A DNA stretch of 64,000 nucleotides from Burkholderiaceae bacterium (GTDB lineage: Bacteria; Pseudomonadota; Gammaproteobacteria; Burkholderiales; Burkholderiaceae_A). Within the stretch, counting starts at the first letter, position 1, and each line of letters starts with the position of its first letter. The position numbers were made by a program, and so were the translations under genes. Below, in pieces: positions 25,583-35,278 of this stretch. A model generated the notes under the pieces. It saw only the letters and a program-made list of their open reading frames with translations, did not search any database and was not told the DNA's origin. The stretch is taken from contig JAGYKN010000007.1 of assembly GCA_018401615.1 (NCBI GenBank), positions 1-64,000 on the forward strand, given 5' to 3'.

Positions 25583-26779
25583 CTAGTGCAACAAGGACGA
25601 AAAAGGAAAGAACCGAAGCAGATCCCCCTGCCTCACAGGCGTCTCGATGGGCACCTCCAAGAGGCCCTCGGACTGGCCAATCGATGAGAGGACCTGTGAG
25701 TCCTGCCGACCGTGCAGGATTGCCCTGCCGCGCTCATCAAGGCTGGCTCGCAGAAACTCCTGACGCGCATCAGGCTGCGGCTTGTCAAAGCCCGCAGGCA
25801 CCCAATGCGCCATGGGCTCAACCACCGAGACCCCGGATGCACGCAGAAGATAAGGCCGCACGAGAAGGACGAATGTCACCCAGGCTGAGACAGGATTTCC
25901 GGGCAATCCCAGAAAGGCAGCCTGCCCCACACGTCCGTAGGCAAACGGCTTTCCCGGCTTGATGGCGATCTGCCAGAGATCGAGCTGCCCCTCGGCTGAG
26001 ACAGCAGCTTTGATGTGATCCTCCTCCCCGACCGAGACACCGCCGCAGGTCAGGAGGACATCAAGCGATGCGCCCGCCTGTGCGAGGCGACCACGCGTCT
26101 GCTCCAAATCATCTGGCAGGGTCCCGAGGTCCGAGACGCTCAGTCCGAGACCACGAACCAGGGACATCACCATTGGACGGTTGCTGTCATAAATCTGCCC
26201 CTGGCCCAGTGTCTCCCCAGGCTGGAGCAGTTCATCGCCGCTCGAGAAGACCCCGACTCGAATCAGCCGAAAGACGGTCGCACCCTCAAGACCAATGGAG
26301 GCCAGCAGCCCAATGTCTGCCGCAGACAGACGGCGGCCGGGGGCAAAGACCTGCTGTCCTTTCTCAATGTCACCACCAGCCCTGCGCACGAACTGGCCCG
26401 GCCTCACCGCCGAGAGCACCCTTATCGAGGCGCCATCGACCAACTGGGTGTCCTCCTGCATCACCACGGCGTCGGCTCCTGGCGGAATCGGGGCGCCCGT
26501 AAAGATGCGCGCAGCGCTCTGGGCCTCGTGCGGCAACGGCACGGACCCGGCTGCAACCCGCTGGGAAATCGGAAGTGCCACGCCACCCGCTGTGTCGCTG
26601 GCCCGAACCGCGTAACCGTCCATCTGACTGTTGTCAAAGGCTGGCACCTGCAGCGGCGAATAGACCGCCTCGGCAAGGACGCGTCCAAGGGCCTGAGCAA
26701 TCGGCAGGTGCTCGGTGGCAGTTGGCGCTGCTGCCTGTCCAATCAACCAGCTCAATGCCTCGTCGAGTCTGCGCATCAT
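25583..26779 (-). CDS. moeA: Molybdopterin molybdenumtransferase
   Basis: AFDNSQMDGYAVRASDTAG, TGAPIPPGADAVVMQEDT, LTCGGVSVGEEDHIK, FLGLPGNPVSA. Confidence 0.95.
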   Translation of the reverse strand: MMRRLDEALSWLIGQAAAPTATEHLPIAQALGRVLAEAVYSPLQVPAFDNSQMDGYAVRASDTAGGVALPISQRVAAGSVPLPHEAQSAARIFTGAPIPPGADAVVMQEDTQLVDGASIRVLSAVRPGQFVRRAGGDIEKGQQVFAPGRRLSAADIGLLASIGLEGATVFRLIRVGVFSSGDELLQPGETLGQGQIYDSNRPMVMSLVRGLGLSVSDLGTLPDDLEQTRGRLAQAGASLDVLLTCGGVSVGEEDHIKAAVSAEGQLDLWQIAIKPGKPFAYGRVGQAAFLGLPGNPVSAWVTFVLLVRPYLLRASGVSVVEPMAHWVPAGFDKPQPDARQEFLRASLDERGRAILHGRQDSQVLSSIGQSEGLLEVPIETPVRQGDLLRFFPFSSLLH

Positions 26780-28221
26780 GGCGAGAGCCCAGTCATCTCA
26801 GAGATGCGCCGCTTTAGCCCATCGACATCGCGGCCCAATGCCTCGACCCTCTGGGGCAACGACTCAATCGCCTCAAAGCCTCTTGGGCGAGGTGCTGCCA
26901 TGCCGAGCGCCTCCTCAATGATCTCGCCGAATTTTGCCGGCAGGGCCGTCTCGAGGCAGACCATGGGCACACCCGGCTCAAGGTGCTGCCGTGACACGAA
27001 AACGCCGTCGGCCGTGTGGGGGTCAATCACACGACCGTGGTCTCGATAGACCGACGCAATGGTCTCGAGCCGGGCAGCGTGATGGCTGCGACCCGAGACC
27101 AGGCCAGAGGCCTCAATGGCCGCGCGAATCGCTGGGGTCTTGAGCGTGAATGCGCCCTCCTCTGCGAGTCTGTGCCAGAGGGCCGCAAGGCGGGTGGAAT
27201 CTTGATCGACCAGGTCAAAGACATAGCGCTCAAAATTGGAGGCCTTTGAGATGTCCATCGAGGGGCTCGATGTCTGATGCGTCTGGTTCGAATGCCGTGG
27301 CCGATAGGTTCCTGTCTGAAAAAAGTCGTGTAAGACATCGTTCTCATTGGTCGCCACAACCAGCCTTGAGATGGGAAGCCCCATCTTTCGGGCCATGTGG
27401 CCGGATAGGACATTTCCAAAATTTCCAGAGGGCACGCAAAACGACACGGGGTCTCCAAGGCGACGGCCGTGGGCGGCAATGGCCTGGAAATAGCCCGTGA
27501 AGTAATAGACAATTTGAGCCGACACCCGCGCCCAATTGATGGAGTTCACCGAACCGATTCGGTGCCTTGATTTAAAGGCAAGGTCCTCTGAGACGGCCTT
27601 GACCATGTCTTGGCAATCATCAAAGCTGCCCGGCACCGAGAAGTTGTGGATATTGGGGTCTTGGAGGGAAAACATCTGCGCCCTCTGAAAGGCGCTCATG
27701 CGCCCAGACGGCGAGAGCATGAAGACACTGATCCCTCTCTTGCCGCGCATCGCATGCTCGGCCGCACTTCCCGTGTCACCCGATGTGGCCCCCAGAATGT
27801 TCAGAGACTGGCCTCGCTTGGCAAGGACAAACTCGAAGAGTTGACCCAACAACTGCATGGCCATGTCCTTGAAGGCCAGGGTGGGGCCATTGGAGAGTTC
27901 AAGCAGCGACATCGGTGTGCCGCCGACCATGCCAAGCTGCGTGAGTGGTGCGATTTGATTGGTGCCAAATCGCTCGGCGGTGTAGGCCCTCTGGGTCAGG
28001 GCAAGGAGGTCGGTCTGGGCAATGTCGGTCGCATAGGAGCCCACCACAGCTGCCGCAAGCGCGGGATACGGCATCTTGGAGAGCTGCTCGAGGTCAGCGG
28101 GCAGGCCCGGGGTTCGCTCCGGCACGGCCAGGCCCCCATCGGGTGCAAGCCCTTCGAGCAAGATGTCGGTAAACGAGCCCAGCCGATCGCCTGACCGAGT
28201 CGATCGGTACAACAATGTCAT
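26776..28221 (-). CDS. thrC: Threonine synthase
   Basis: NGPTLAFKDMAMQLLGQLFE, LGATSGDTGSAAEHAMRGK. Confidence 0.96.
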   Translation of the reverse strand: MTLLYRSTRSGDRLGSFTDILLEGLAPDGGLAVPERTPGLPADLEQLSKMPYPALAAAVVGSYATDIAQTDLLALTQRAYTAERFGTNQIAPLTQLGMVGGTPMSLLELSNGPTLAFKDMAMQLLGQLFEFVLAKRGQSLNILGATSGDTGSAAEHAMRGKRGISVFMLSPSGRMSAFQRAQMFSLQDPNIHNFSVPGSFDDCQDMVKAVSEDLAFKSRHRIGSVNSINWARVSAQIVYYFTGYFQAIAAHGRRLGDPVSFCVPSGNFGNVLSGHMARKMGLPISRLVVATNENDVLHDFFQTGTYRPRHSNQTHQTSSPSMDISKASNFERYVFDLVDQDSTRLAALWHRLAEEGAFTLKTPAIRAAIEASGLVSGRSHHAARLETIASVYRDHGRVIDPHTADGVFVSRQHLEPGVPMVCLETALPAKFGEIIEEALGMAAPRPRGFEAIESLPQRVEALGRDVDGLKRRISEMTGLSP

Positions 28222-29549
28222 GCGAAGGACTCCACCCTCAGCCAGACTGGCTGGGCCAGCACGGTGGGCAGGGCCCTCAGCTGATCGAGCGCCTTGAGCA
28301 CCGATGCCTCTCGACAGGTGTGGGTGATGAGCATGACATCGGTCTGGCCTGAGGCATCGCCTGGCTCACGCTGAATAAAGGCATCAATGGAGATGCCCTC
28401 TGAGGCCAGGACTCGGGTGACATCGGCCAACACCCCGGGCTGATCTGCGACCCTGAGGCGCAGGTAGTAACCAGAGACCGCCTCGGAGACTGGCAGCACC
28501 GGCAGGCTGCGCCGAGACTTGGGATGCACGCCCAGGTGTGGCACCCGGGCGCCCACTGGCGCATCGAGCTGTCGCGCCAGATCAATGAGGTCTGCAATCA
28601 CAGCACTGGCTGTGGGCTGCGATCCTGCGCCCTTTCCGTAATAGAGGGTATGCCCAACGGCATCGCCCTTGACCAGGACGGCGTTCATTGCCCCCTCGAC
28701 ATTTGCAATGAGCCGCTTGGCGGGCACCAATGTGGGGTGCACACGAAGTTCGATGCCCTCGGGGCGGCGCCGGGCAATGCCAAGCAGCTTGATGCGGTAT
28801 CCGAGTTGCTCGGCATGACCAATGTCTTGCGCTTGGAGCTGGCTGATCCCCTCGATGTGGGCCATCTCAAAGGCCGGCGGCATGCCAAAGGCAATGGCCG
28901 CGAGCAGCGTGATCTTGTGGGCAGCATCGACACCCTCAACATCAAAGGTTGGATCAGCCTCTGCATAGCCCAGCTGCTGGGCCTGGGCGAGGACCTCCGC
29001 AAATCCGAGGCCCTTGTCGCGCATCTCGGAGAGAATAAAATTTGTGGTGCCGTTGATGATGCCGGCAACCGACTCAATCTCATTGGCAGCCAGTCCCTCT
29101 CGGAGAGCCTTGATGATGGGGATGCCGCCTGCCACCGCGGCCTCGAATCCCACCTGCACCCCCTTGCTCTCAGCGGCCGGGAAGATTTCATTGCCGTGGA
29201 CAGCCAAGAGGGCCTTGTTGGCCGTGACCACATGGACACCCGCCTCGATGGCGGCAATGACCAGGCTTCTTGCATAGGTGCATCCGCCGATCAACTCCAC
29301 CAGCACATCTGGCCTGGTCTGTAGAAGCATCTCTTTGGCATCTGCAAAGACAGGGCAGCGTCCCTGGGCAAGCAGGCTGGCCTTGTCCTGGTCGAGGTCG
29401 GCAATGCCCACCAACTCAATTGACCGTCCGGCTCGCTCCTCGATGCGCTGGCCATTGCGGGCCAAGACCTCCACCACACCTCCCCCAACGGTGCCAACCC
29501 CAGCCAAGACAACCCGCAGGGGCGCTGCTGGCCGCCCTGACGAACTCAA
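28218..29549 (-). CDS. hom: Homoserine dehydrogenase (ACT domain)
   Basis: [66 protein letters not shown]. Confidence 0.96.
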   Translation of the reverse strand: MSSSGRPAAPLRVVLAGVGTVGGGVVEVLARNGQRIEERAGRSIELVGIADLDQDKASLLAQGRCPVFADAKEMLLQTRPDVLVELIGGCTYARSLVIAAIEAGVHVVTANKALLAVHGNEIFPAAESKGVQVGFEAAVAGGIPIIKALREGLAANEIESVAGIINGTTNFILSEMRDKGLGFAEVLAQAQQLGYAEADPTFDVEGVDAAHKITLLAAIAFGMPPAFEMAHIEGISQLQAQDIGHAEQLGYRIKLLGIARRRPEGIELRVHPTLVPAKRLIANVEGAMNAVLVKGDAVGHTLYYGKGAGSQPTASAVIADLIDLARQLDAPVGARVPHLGVHPKSRRSLPVLPVSEAVSGYYLRLRVADQPGVLADVTRVLASEGISIDAFIQREPGDASGQTDVMLITHTCREASVLKALDQLRALPTVLAQPVWLRVESFA

Positions 29550-30787
29550 GAGATGGCTCCGGCGGGGCTCATTGGGGCCTCCCCGAGGGACTCGGCCGGC
29601 ACCGCGATGAGCCCGTCCCTGCGAAACATATCCTTGATGCCCCTGACTGCCTGTCGAATTCGCTGCTCGTTTTCAATCAAGGCAAACCGCACGTGGGTGT
29701 CGCCATAATCCCCAAAGCCGATGCCCGGCGAGACGGCAACCCTGGCATCGAGCAAGAGTTTTTTGGCGAACTCAAGCGAACCGAGCGACTGATAGGCATC
29801 TGGGATGCGCGCCCAGATGTACATCGAGGCCTTGGGAATCTCCACTGGCCAGCCACCCTCGATGAGCCCGCGGGCCAGGGTGTCTCGACGAGACTGATAC
29901 TGACGTCGAACCTCTTCAACGCAATCCTGAGGGCCCTCGAGTGCGATGACAGAGGCCACCTGGATGGGCGTGAAGGTGCCGTAGTCGTGATAACTCTTGA
30001 TGCGGGCCAGGGCTGAGACCATCTCAGCATTTCCCACCATGAAGCCAACACGCCAGCCAGCCATGCTGTAGGACTTGCTCAGGGTGAAGAACTCAACGGC
30101 CACGTCTCGTGCGCCAGGCACCTGCATGATCGAGGGGGCCTCGTACCCATCGAAGACGATGTCTGCATAGGCCAGGTCGTGAACCACCAGGATGTCGTGT
30201 TCCTTGGCCAGTGCCACCACTCGCTCGAAAAACTGCAGGTCCACGCATTGGGCCGTTGGGTTGCTCGGAAACCCCAGGATCATCATCTTGGGCTTGGGAA
30301 ATGATTCCCGTATTGCGCGTTGCAGTTCCTCGAAAAAGTCGACGCCGTTGGTCATGCGGATTGATCGGATGTCGGCCCCGGCAATGATCGCGCCATAGAT
30401 GTGAATGGGGTAGGAGGGATTGGGCACCAGGACCGTGTCGCCCCTGTCGAGCGTGGCGAGCATGAGGTGGGCCAGGCCTTCTTTGGAGCCAATGGTGGCG
30501 ATGGCTTCCGTGTCTGGGTCGAGGGCAACCCCATATCGCCTCTGGTACCAAGAGACGATGGCCCTGCGAAGCCTGGGGATGCCCTTGGAGACCGAATACC
30601 CATGGGTGTGGTCTTTTAGCGCCGTCTCAACGAGTTTGTCCACAATGTGTTGAGGCGTGGGGCCATCGGGATTGCCCATGCTCATGTCGATGATGTCGAC
30701 GCCGCGGTGCCGCTCCGCCATTTTGAGTTCGGCGGTGATATTAAAGACGTACGGCGGCAGTCGCTGGATGCGTGGGAAGGGCTTCAT
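29546..30787 (-). CDS. Pyridoxal-phosphate aminotransferase (AlaC-like)
   Basis: [44 protein letters not shown]-lysine motif; adjacent to hom-thrC. Confidence 0.88.
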   Translation of the reverse strand: MKPFPRIQRLPPYVFNITAELKMAERHRGVDIIDMSMGNPDGPTPQHIVDKLVETALKDHTHGYSVSKGIPRLRRAIVSWYQRRYGVALDPDTEAIATIGSKEGLAHLMLATLDRGDTVLVPNPSYPIHIYGAIIAGADIRSIRMTNGVDFFEELQRAIRESFPKPKMMILGFPSNPTAQCVDLQFFERVVALAKEHDILVVHDLAYADIVFDGYEAPSIMQVPGARDVAVEFFTLSKSYSMAGWRVGFMVGNAEMVSALARIKSYHDYGTFTPIQVASVIALEGPQDCVEEVRRQYQSRRDTLARGLIEGGWPVEIPKASMYIWARIPDAYQSLGSLEFAKKLLLDARVAVSPGIGFGDYGDTHVRFALIENEQRIRQAVRGIKDMFRRDGLIAVPAESLGEAPMSPAGAIS

Positions 30788-30876
30788 GGAGAGAATGGTG
30801 GCCTGAGGAAAGTCTTAACTTTAGCCTAGAGAGGCCATCATAAAAAAGTCGCTGGACTCTGATAGTCTCGAGCCTC

Positions 30877-31308
30877 ATGTCAACTAAACTGCAGCCGGAC
30901 CTGCCAGCCAGCCAGTTCAGCATCACCTCCCACGGGCCTGGCTTTCTCTCGATCAATGGGTCGCGCTTCTCGACCTCCATCATCGTGACCCCCGATTCCC
31001 CTCCCCAGGCCTGGGATTGTGGTCATCCCAATGAGCTCGGCGAGCAACACTTCGCCGCCCTGCGTGCGCTGCAGCCAGAGCTCATCTTGCTCGGCACGGG
31101 GCCTGTCCAGGTGATGCCCAGCCCACGGCTGATGGCCAGTCTGATGTCCCGATCGCCAGCCGGAGAGCCAGCCATTGGGATCGAGGTCATGGACACGGCG
31201 GCGGCCTGCAGAACCTTCAACCTGCTTGCGGCAGAGGGCCGGCGCGTCCTTGCTGCACTGATCATTCAAGCGCCCGAAGAGAAATCCAATGACCCAGACC
31301 GCCCTTAG
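30877..31308 (+). CDS. Mth938-like domain-containing protein
   Basis: PELILLGTGPVQVMPSPRLMASLMSRSPAGEPAIGIEVMDTAAACRTFNLLAAEGRRVLAALI. Confidence 0.85.
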   Translation: MSTKLQPDLPASQFSITSHGPGFLSINGSRFSTSIIVTPDSPPQAWDCGHPNELGEQHFAALRALQPELILLGTGPVQVMPSPRLMASLMSRSPAGEPAIGIEVMDTAAACRTFNLLAAEGRRVLAALIIQAPEEKSNDPDRP

Positions 31309-31759
31309 CCTTGGCGATGCACTGCCAGATTTGCCAGTCGAGACAGACCTGGGAGCCGCCCGGCTCGCCGACTGGAGAGGCAAGAGCCTGGTGGTCTACT
31401 TCTACCCCAAGGACGACACGCCAGGCTGCACCATTGAAGGCCAGGATTTCAGTCGACTCCACGCAGATTTCCTCCTGGCTGGGTGTCAGATTCTCGGGGT
31501 CAGCCGCGACACCGTGGCCTCTCACCGTCGCTTCATTGCCAAATACGATCTCTCAGTGACCCTGGCGGCCGATACCGACTCGCAGCTCTGCAAGGCCTTT
31601 GGCGTGCTCAAGGAAAAGAACCTCTATGGCAAAAAGGTGGTGGGCATTGCAAGAAGCACCTTCCTCTTTGACGCCACCGGAGGGCTGCGAATGGCCTGGC
31701 AGGGGGTGTCCGCCCCGGGTCATGCCGAGACCGTTCTGCGGGCCGCTCAATCCATCTAA
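31289..31759 (+). CDS. bcp: Thioredoxin-dependent peroxiredoxin (Bcp/PrxQ)
   Basis: KSLVVYFYPKDDTPGCTIEGQDFSRL. Confidence 0.94.
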   Translation: MTQTALSLGDALPDLPVETDLGAARLADWRGKSLVVYFYPKDDTPGCTIEGQDFSRLHADFLLAGCQILGVSRDTVASHRRFIAKYDLSVTLAADTDSQLCKAFGVLKEKNLYGKKVVGIARSTFLFDATGGLRMAWQGVSAPGHAETVLRAAQSI

Positions 31760-31782
31760 CCACCAGAGGAATCTCCTCGCTT

Positions 31783-33459
31783 ATGCCACTGCCAAAGGCC
31801 CCTTCTAGACCCGCCACCCAGCTCAAATCTGAGGACGGTGTGCTTGCCAAAGCTGTCCTGCCATCCCGCAGCCTTAAGAAGGGCGAGATCCCCGACGAGG
31901 CCCTGCCGCTCTCCGCCTCAGGCCCTGCACCAGCATCGGCTCTGGCCCCAGGTTCAACACCCCCTCCGAGCCTGCGAGAGTCCCCGACCCGTTATCACGC
32001 AACAGAAAAAGCAGCCCCGAAACAACCCAATGCCAAGCCAGCCCGCGCGCGCGCGCACTCAGGCGGGCCTGCAAAGCTCTTTGTGTTGGACACGAATGTC
32101 CTGATGCACGACCCCACGAGCCTCTTTCGCTTTGAAGAGCACGACGTCTACCTGCCGATGACCACGCTTGAGGAACTCGACGGACACAAAAAGGGCCTCT
32201 CGGAGGTGGCCAGGCATGTCCGCCAGGTCTCCAGAAGCCTAGACGCCCTGATTGAGGCCCTGCCCACCGATCGACGAAACCGTCTTGGTGAGGGCCTCTG
32301 CCTGGACGCACTGGGTCACACCGATGCCATCGGTCGACTCTTTTTTCAGACCGAATTGCTCCAGATTCCCCCGGTCAGCGGGCTCTTGGAGGGAAAGGCT
32401 GACAACCAGATTCTGGCGGTGGTTCGAGCCCTTGCCGATCGCCACCCAGACAGAGAGGTGGTGCTGGTCTCCAAAGACATCAATATCCGAATCAAGGCCC
32501 ATGCACTGGGACTGCCAGCAGAGGACTACTTCAACGACCAGGTCATCGATGACGCAGACCTGCTCTACACAGGAAGCATGGCCCTGCCGACAGACTTCTG
32601 GGAGACGCATGGCAAGAACATGGAATCCTGGCAGCAGGGTGGCACCAGCTTTTACCGTGTGACCGGCCCGCTCTGCTCGGCCTTTCACCTCAACCAATTT
32701 GTCTACGACGAGGGCGCGCGACCCCTCTACGCCGTTGTCCAAGAGATCAAGGGCCGCACCGCTGTGCTTCGCGTCTTAAAGGACTACGGCCATGCGAAGA
32801 ACGCCGTCTGGGGCATCACAGCCCGAAACAGAGAGCAACACTTCGCCCTCAGCCTGCTGATGAACCCAGAGATCGATTTTGTGAGCCTCTTGGGACAGGC
32901 CGGGACAGGCAAGACGCTGCTGGCACTGGCCGCCGGACTGGCCCAGACACTCGAGTCCAAGTTCTACAACGAGATCATCGTGACCCGCGCCACGGTGCCC
33001 ATTGGCGATGACATCGGTTTTCTCCCTGGCACCGAGGAGGAGAAGATGCAGCCCTGGATGGGGGCCTTCGAGGACAACCTGGAAGTCCTCAATCGAGGGA
33101 TGGAGTCAGGCGGTGATTGGGGTCGCTCTGCGGCCTCAGACCTGATTCGAAGCAAGATCAAAATCAAATCCATGAGCTTCATGCGCGGGCGCACCTTCAT
33201 CAGCAAGTTTCTGATCATCGACGAGGCCCAAAACCTCACCCCAAAGCAGATGAAGGCCCTGATCACTCGGGCTGGACCAGGAACGAAGGTCGTCTGCATG
33301 GGAAACATTGCGCAAATCGACTCGCCCTATCTCACCGAAGGATCGTCGGGCCTGACCTTCACGGTCGATCGCTTCAAGGGATGGGCACACGGGGGCCATG
33401 TCACCCTCCAGCGGGGCGAGCGCTCAAGGCTTGCGGACTTCGCAAGCGAGAGCCTCTAG
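31783..33459 (+). CDS. PIN domain / PhoH-like ATPase fusion
   Basis: KLFVLDTNVLMHDPTSLFRFEEHDVYLP (PIN) and LLGQAGTGKTLLALAAGLAQTL ... FLIIDEAQNLTPKQMKALITRAG (PhoH). Confidence 0.93.
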   Translation: MPLPKAPSRPATQLKSEDGVLAKAVLPSRSLKKGEIPDEALPLSASGPAPASALAPGSTPPPSLRESPTRYHATEKAAPKQPNAKPARARAHSGGPAKLFVLDTNVLMHDPTSLFRFEEHDVYLPMTTLEELDGHKKGLSEVARHVRQVSRSLDALIEALPTDRRNRLGEGLCLDALGHTDAIGRLFFQTELLQIPPVSGLLEGKADNQILAVVRALADRHPDREVVLVSKDINIRIKAHALGLPAEDYFNDQVIDDADLLYTGSMALPTDFWETHGKNMESWQQGGTSFYRVTGPLCSAFHLNQFVYDEGARPLYAVVQEIKGRTAVLRVLKDYGHAKNAVWGITARNREQHFALSLLMNPEIDFVSLLGQAGTGKTLLALAAGLAQTLESKFYNEIIVTRATVPIGDDIGFLPGTEEEKMQPWMGAFEDNLEVLNRGMESGGDWGRSAASDLIRSKIKIKSMSFMRGRTFISKFLIIDEAQNLTPKQMKALITRAGPGTKVVCMGNIAQIDSPYLTEGSSGLTFTVDRFKGWAHGGHVTLQRGERSRLADFASESL

Positions 33460-33520
33460 AGACGCCTAGAGACGCCTAGAGACGCCTAGAGACGCCCAGA
33501 GACCCCTAGCGACGCTTAGA
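33451..33520. repeat. ~10-bp tandem repeat array (gacgcctaga)n
   Basis: Three perfect gacgcctaga units (33461-33490) flanked by degenerate units agcctctaga, gacgcccaga, gacccctagc, gacgcttaga. Confidence 0.9.
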
Positions 33521-34074
33521 GCCCGCTGAGAATCTGCTGGCGCCGAGCCTCATACTCGGCCGGCGTGATGAGCCCCTTATTGCGAAGCGACTCCAGCCTT
33601 GCGAGTCGGTCTTCGACTGGCAGGCCACGGCTAAATTGAAGGTCTGCATCGGCCTCTCGAGCATCTGCCTCTTCAGGGCGCGTGCCTGTCGGGCGGTCAC
33701 CACCCGGCGGCGTTCAGGGTCGGTGGCATCGATGATGACAGGCCCCTCGCAGGCATGGCGCAGCCGGGCGACCACCGCCTCCTTCTTGCTGATCGCATCG
33801 GCCTCGAGCACCCCATGATCGGGGCCGCAACAACACCCACCACCACGCCCGCAGCCAGGCCCGCACCCCCTCGGGCAAGGTCCCTGCCTTCAAACCGCTC
33901 CGCAACCTTGCGTGCCCGCTGACACTCATCGGTGTTGTAGAGGGGAGACCGCGTGTCGAGGGTGGCAAGGGCATCCCTTGGGCTCACCGTGGCACAGCCG
34001 GTTGCGCCAATCGCAACAAGAAGGATGCAGGCCCACGCGATGGGGGCCGAACGAGGCAGGAGGGAGAGGCTCAT
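33516..34074 (-). pseudogene. SHOCT-domain lipoprotein-like gene split over three frames
   Basis: MSLSLLPRSAPIAWACILLVAIGATGCATVSPRD (lipobox) in one frame, VLEADAISKKEAVVARLRHACEGPVIIDATDPERRRVVTARQARALKRQM in a second, DRLARLESLRNKGLITPAEYEARRQQILSGL* (SHOCT) in a third. Confidence 0.75.
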
Positions 34075-34127
34075 AGATGAGAGGGTAAGCCAAGCGCCGA
34101 GGATGCCCAACCATTCTGAAAAATGAT

Positions 34128-34202
34128 TGGCGTCCCCTAGGGGATTCGAACCCCTGTACTCACCGTGAAGGGTGATGTCCTAGGCCTCTAGACGAAGGGG
34201 AC
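34128..34202 (-). tRNA. tRNA-Glu (anticodon TTC), CCA encoded
   Basis: Reverse complement GTCCCCTTCGTCTAGAGGCCTAGGACATCACCCTTCACGGTGAGTACAGGGGTTCGAATCCCCTAGGGGACGCCA. Confidence 0.97.
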
Positions 34203-34258
34203 CCGGCGCTGCACAGAACTGATCAACAAATCTGTTGACTGACAACTTACCAGAGTTT

Positions 34259-34334
<76 letters not shown>

Positions 34335-34423
34335 GTCTCTGGCAGAGGTGGATGCTAGTCGAAGTCCGGTTCTTTGTCCAGCCGGGTTGCGGCCTCAAAC
34401 ACGCGTGCTAGCATCGTTTCACC

Positions 34424-35278
34424 ATGACAGCTCTTCGAATCGACGGCTCGGCGCTCGCCGCAAAAACCAGGGCTGCAGTGGCCCAGCGCGCACAACGCTT
34501 TGAATCAAAATCTGGCCGGCCGCCGGGCCTGGCCGTCATTGTGGTGGGCAACAACCCTGCCTCCGCTGTCTATGTTCGCAATAAGGTGAAGGCCTGCGAC
34601 GAGGCGGGCATGCGGTCCGAGAGGATTGCCCTTGCCGAGGACTGCACCGAGCTGGCGCTCCTCGAGACCATTGCACGGCTCAATGCAGATGTGCGAGTCG
34701 ATGGGATTTTGGTCCAACTGCCGTTGCCACCCCAGATCGATGGCCATCGGGTCATTGAATCGATTGCCGCCGATAAAGATGTCGACGGCTTTCATGTGGC
34801 CAATGCTGGCGCCTTGATGACCGGAGACCCGCTCTTTCGGCCTTGCACGCCCTATGGCGTGATGAAGCTGCTGGAAGACGCCAAGGTTGTCATTCGAGGC
34901 GCGGAGGCCGTTATTTTGGGAGCCAGCAACATTGTGGGCAAGCCCATGGCAATGTTGCTGCTGCAGGCCGGCGCCACAGTCACCCTGTGCAACAGCAAGA
35001 CACGCAACCTTGGCGACCACACGCGACGCGCGGACATCCTTGTGGCGGCCGTGGGCCGACCCCACCTTGTGACAGCGGACATGGTCAAGCAAGGCGCTGT
35101 GGTGATCGACGTTGGCATCAACCGGCTCGATGATGGCCGCCTTGCTGGCGATGTGGATACCCAAGGCGTCTCTGAGGTGGCCTCGGCCATCACACCGGTG
35201 CCAGGTGGCGTGGGCCCCATGACCATTGCCATGCTCCTTGTCAACACCATGGAATCTGCAGAAAGAAGACTGACATGA
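34424..35278 (+). CDS. folD: Bifunctional methylenetetrahydrofolate dehydrogenase/methenyltetrahydrofolate cyclohydrolase
   Basis: [73 protein letters not shown]. Confidence 0.97.
   Translation: MTALRIDGSALAAKTRAAVAQRAQRFESKSGRPPGLAVIVVGNNPASAVYVRNKVKACDEAGMRSERIALAEDCTELALLETIARLNADVRVDGILVQLPLPPQIDGHRVIESIAADKDVDGFHVANAGALMTGDPLFRPCTPYGVMKLLEDAKVVIRGAEAVILGASNIVGKPMAMLLLQAGATVTLCNSKTRNLGDHTRRADILVAAVGRPHLVTADMVKQGAVVIDVGINRLDDGRLAGDVDTQGVSEVASAITPVPGGVGPMTIAMLLVNTMESAERRLT

Noticed and set aside
26015-27049. 344-aa plus-strand ORF antisense to moeA/thrC
   Set aside because: Covers two well-conserved minus-strand genes with a 4-bp overlap; no recognisable motif.
29546-30787. Possible novel aminotransferase adjacent to hom-thrC
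   Set aside because: Recognisable AlaC/AspC-type PLP enzyme, and its association with hom-thrC is common in betaproteobacteria.
31783-33459. PhoH-PIN fusion as a toxin-antitoxin or defence system
   Set aside because: This fusion is a widespread housekeeping-type architecture, here beside bcp and Mth938-like genes with no antitoxin-like partner.
33451-33520. CRISPR-like array
   Set aside because: 10-bp units are directly abutting with no spacers; no cas genes in the window.
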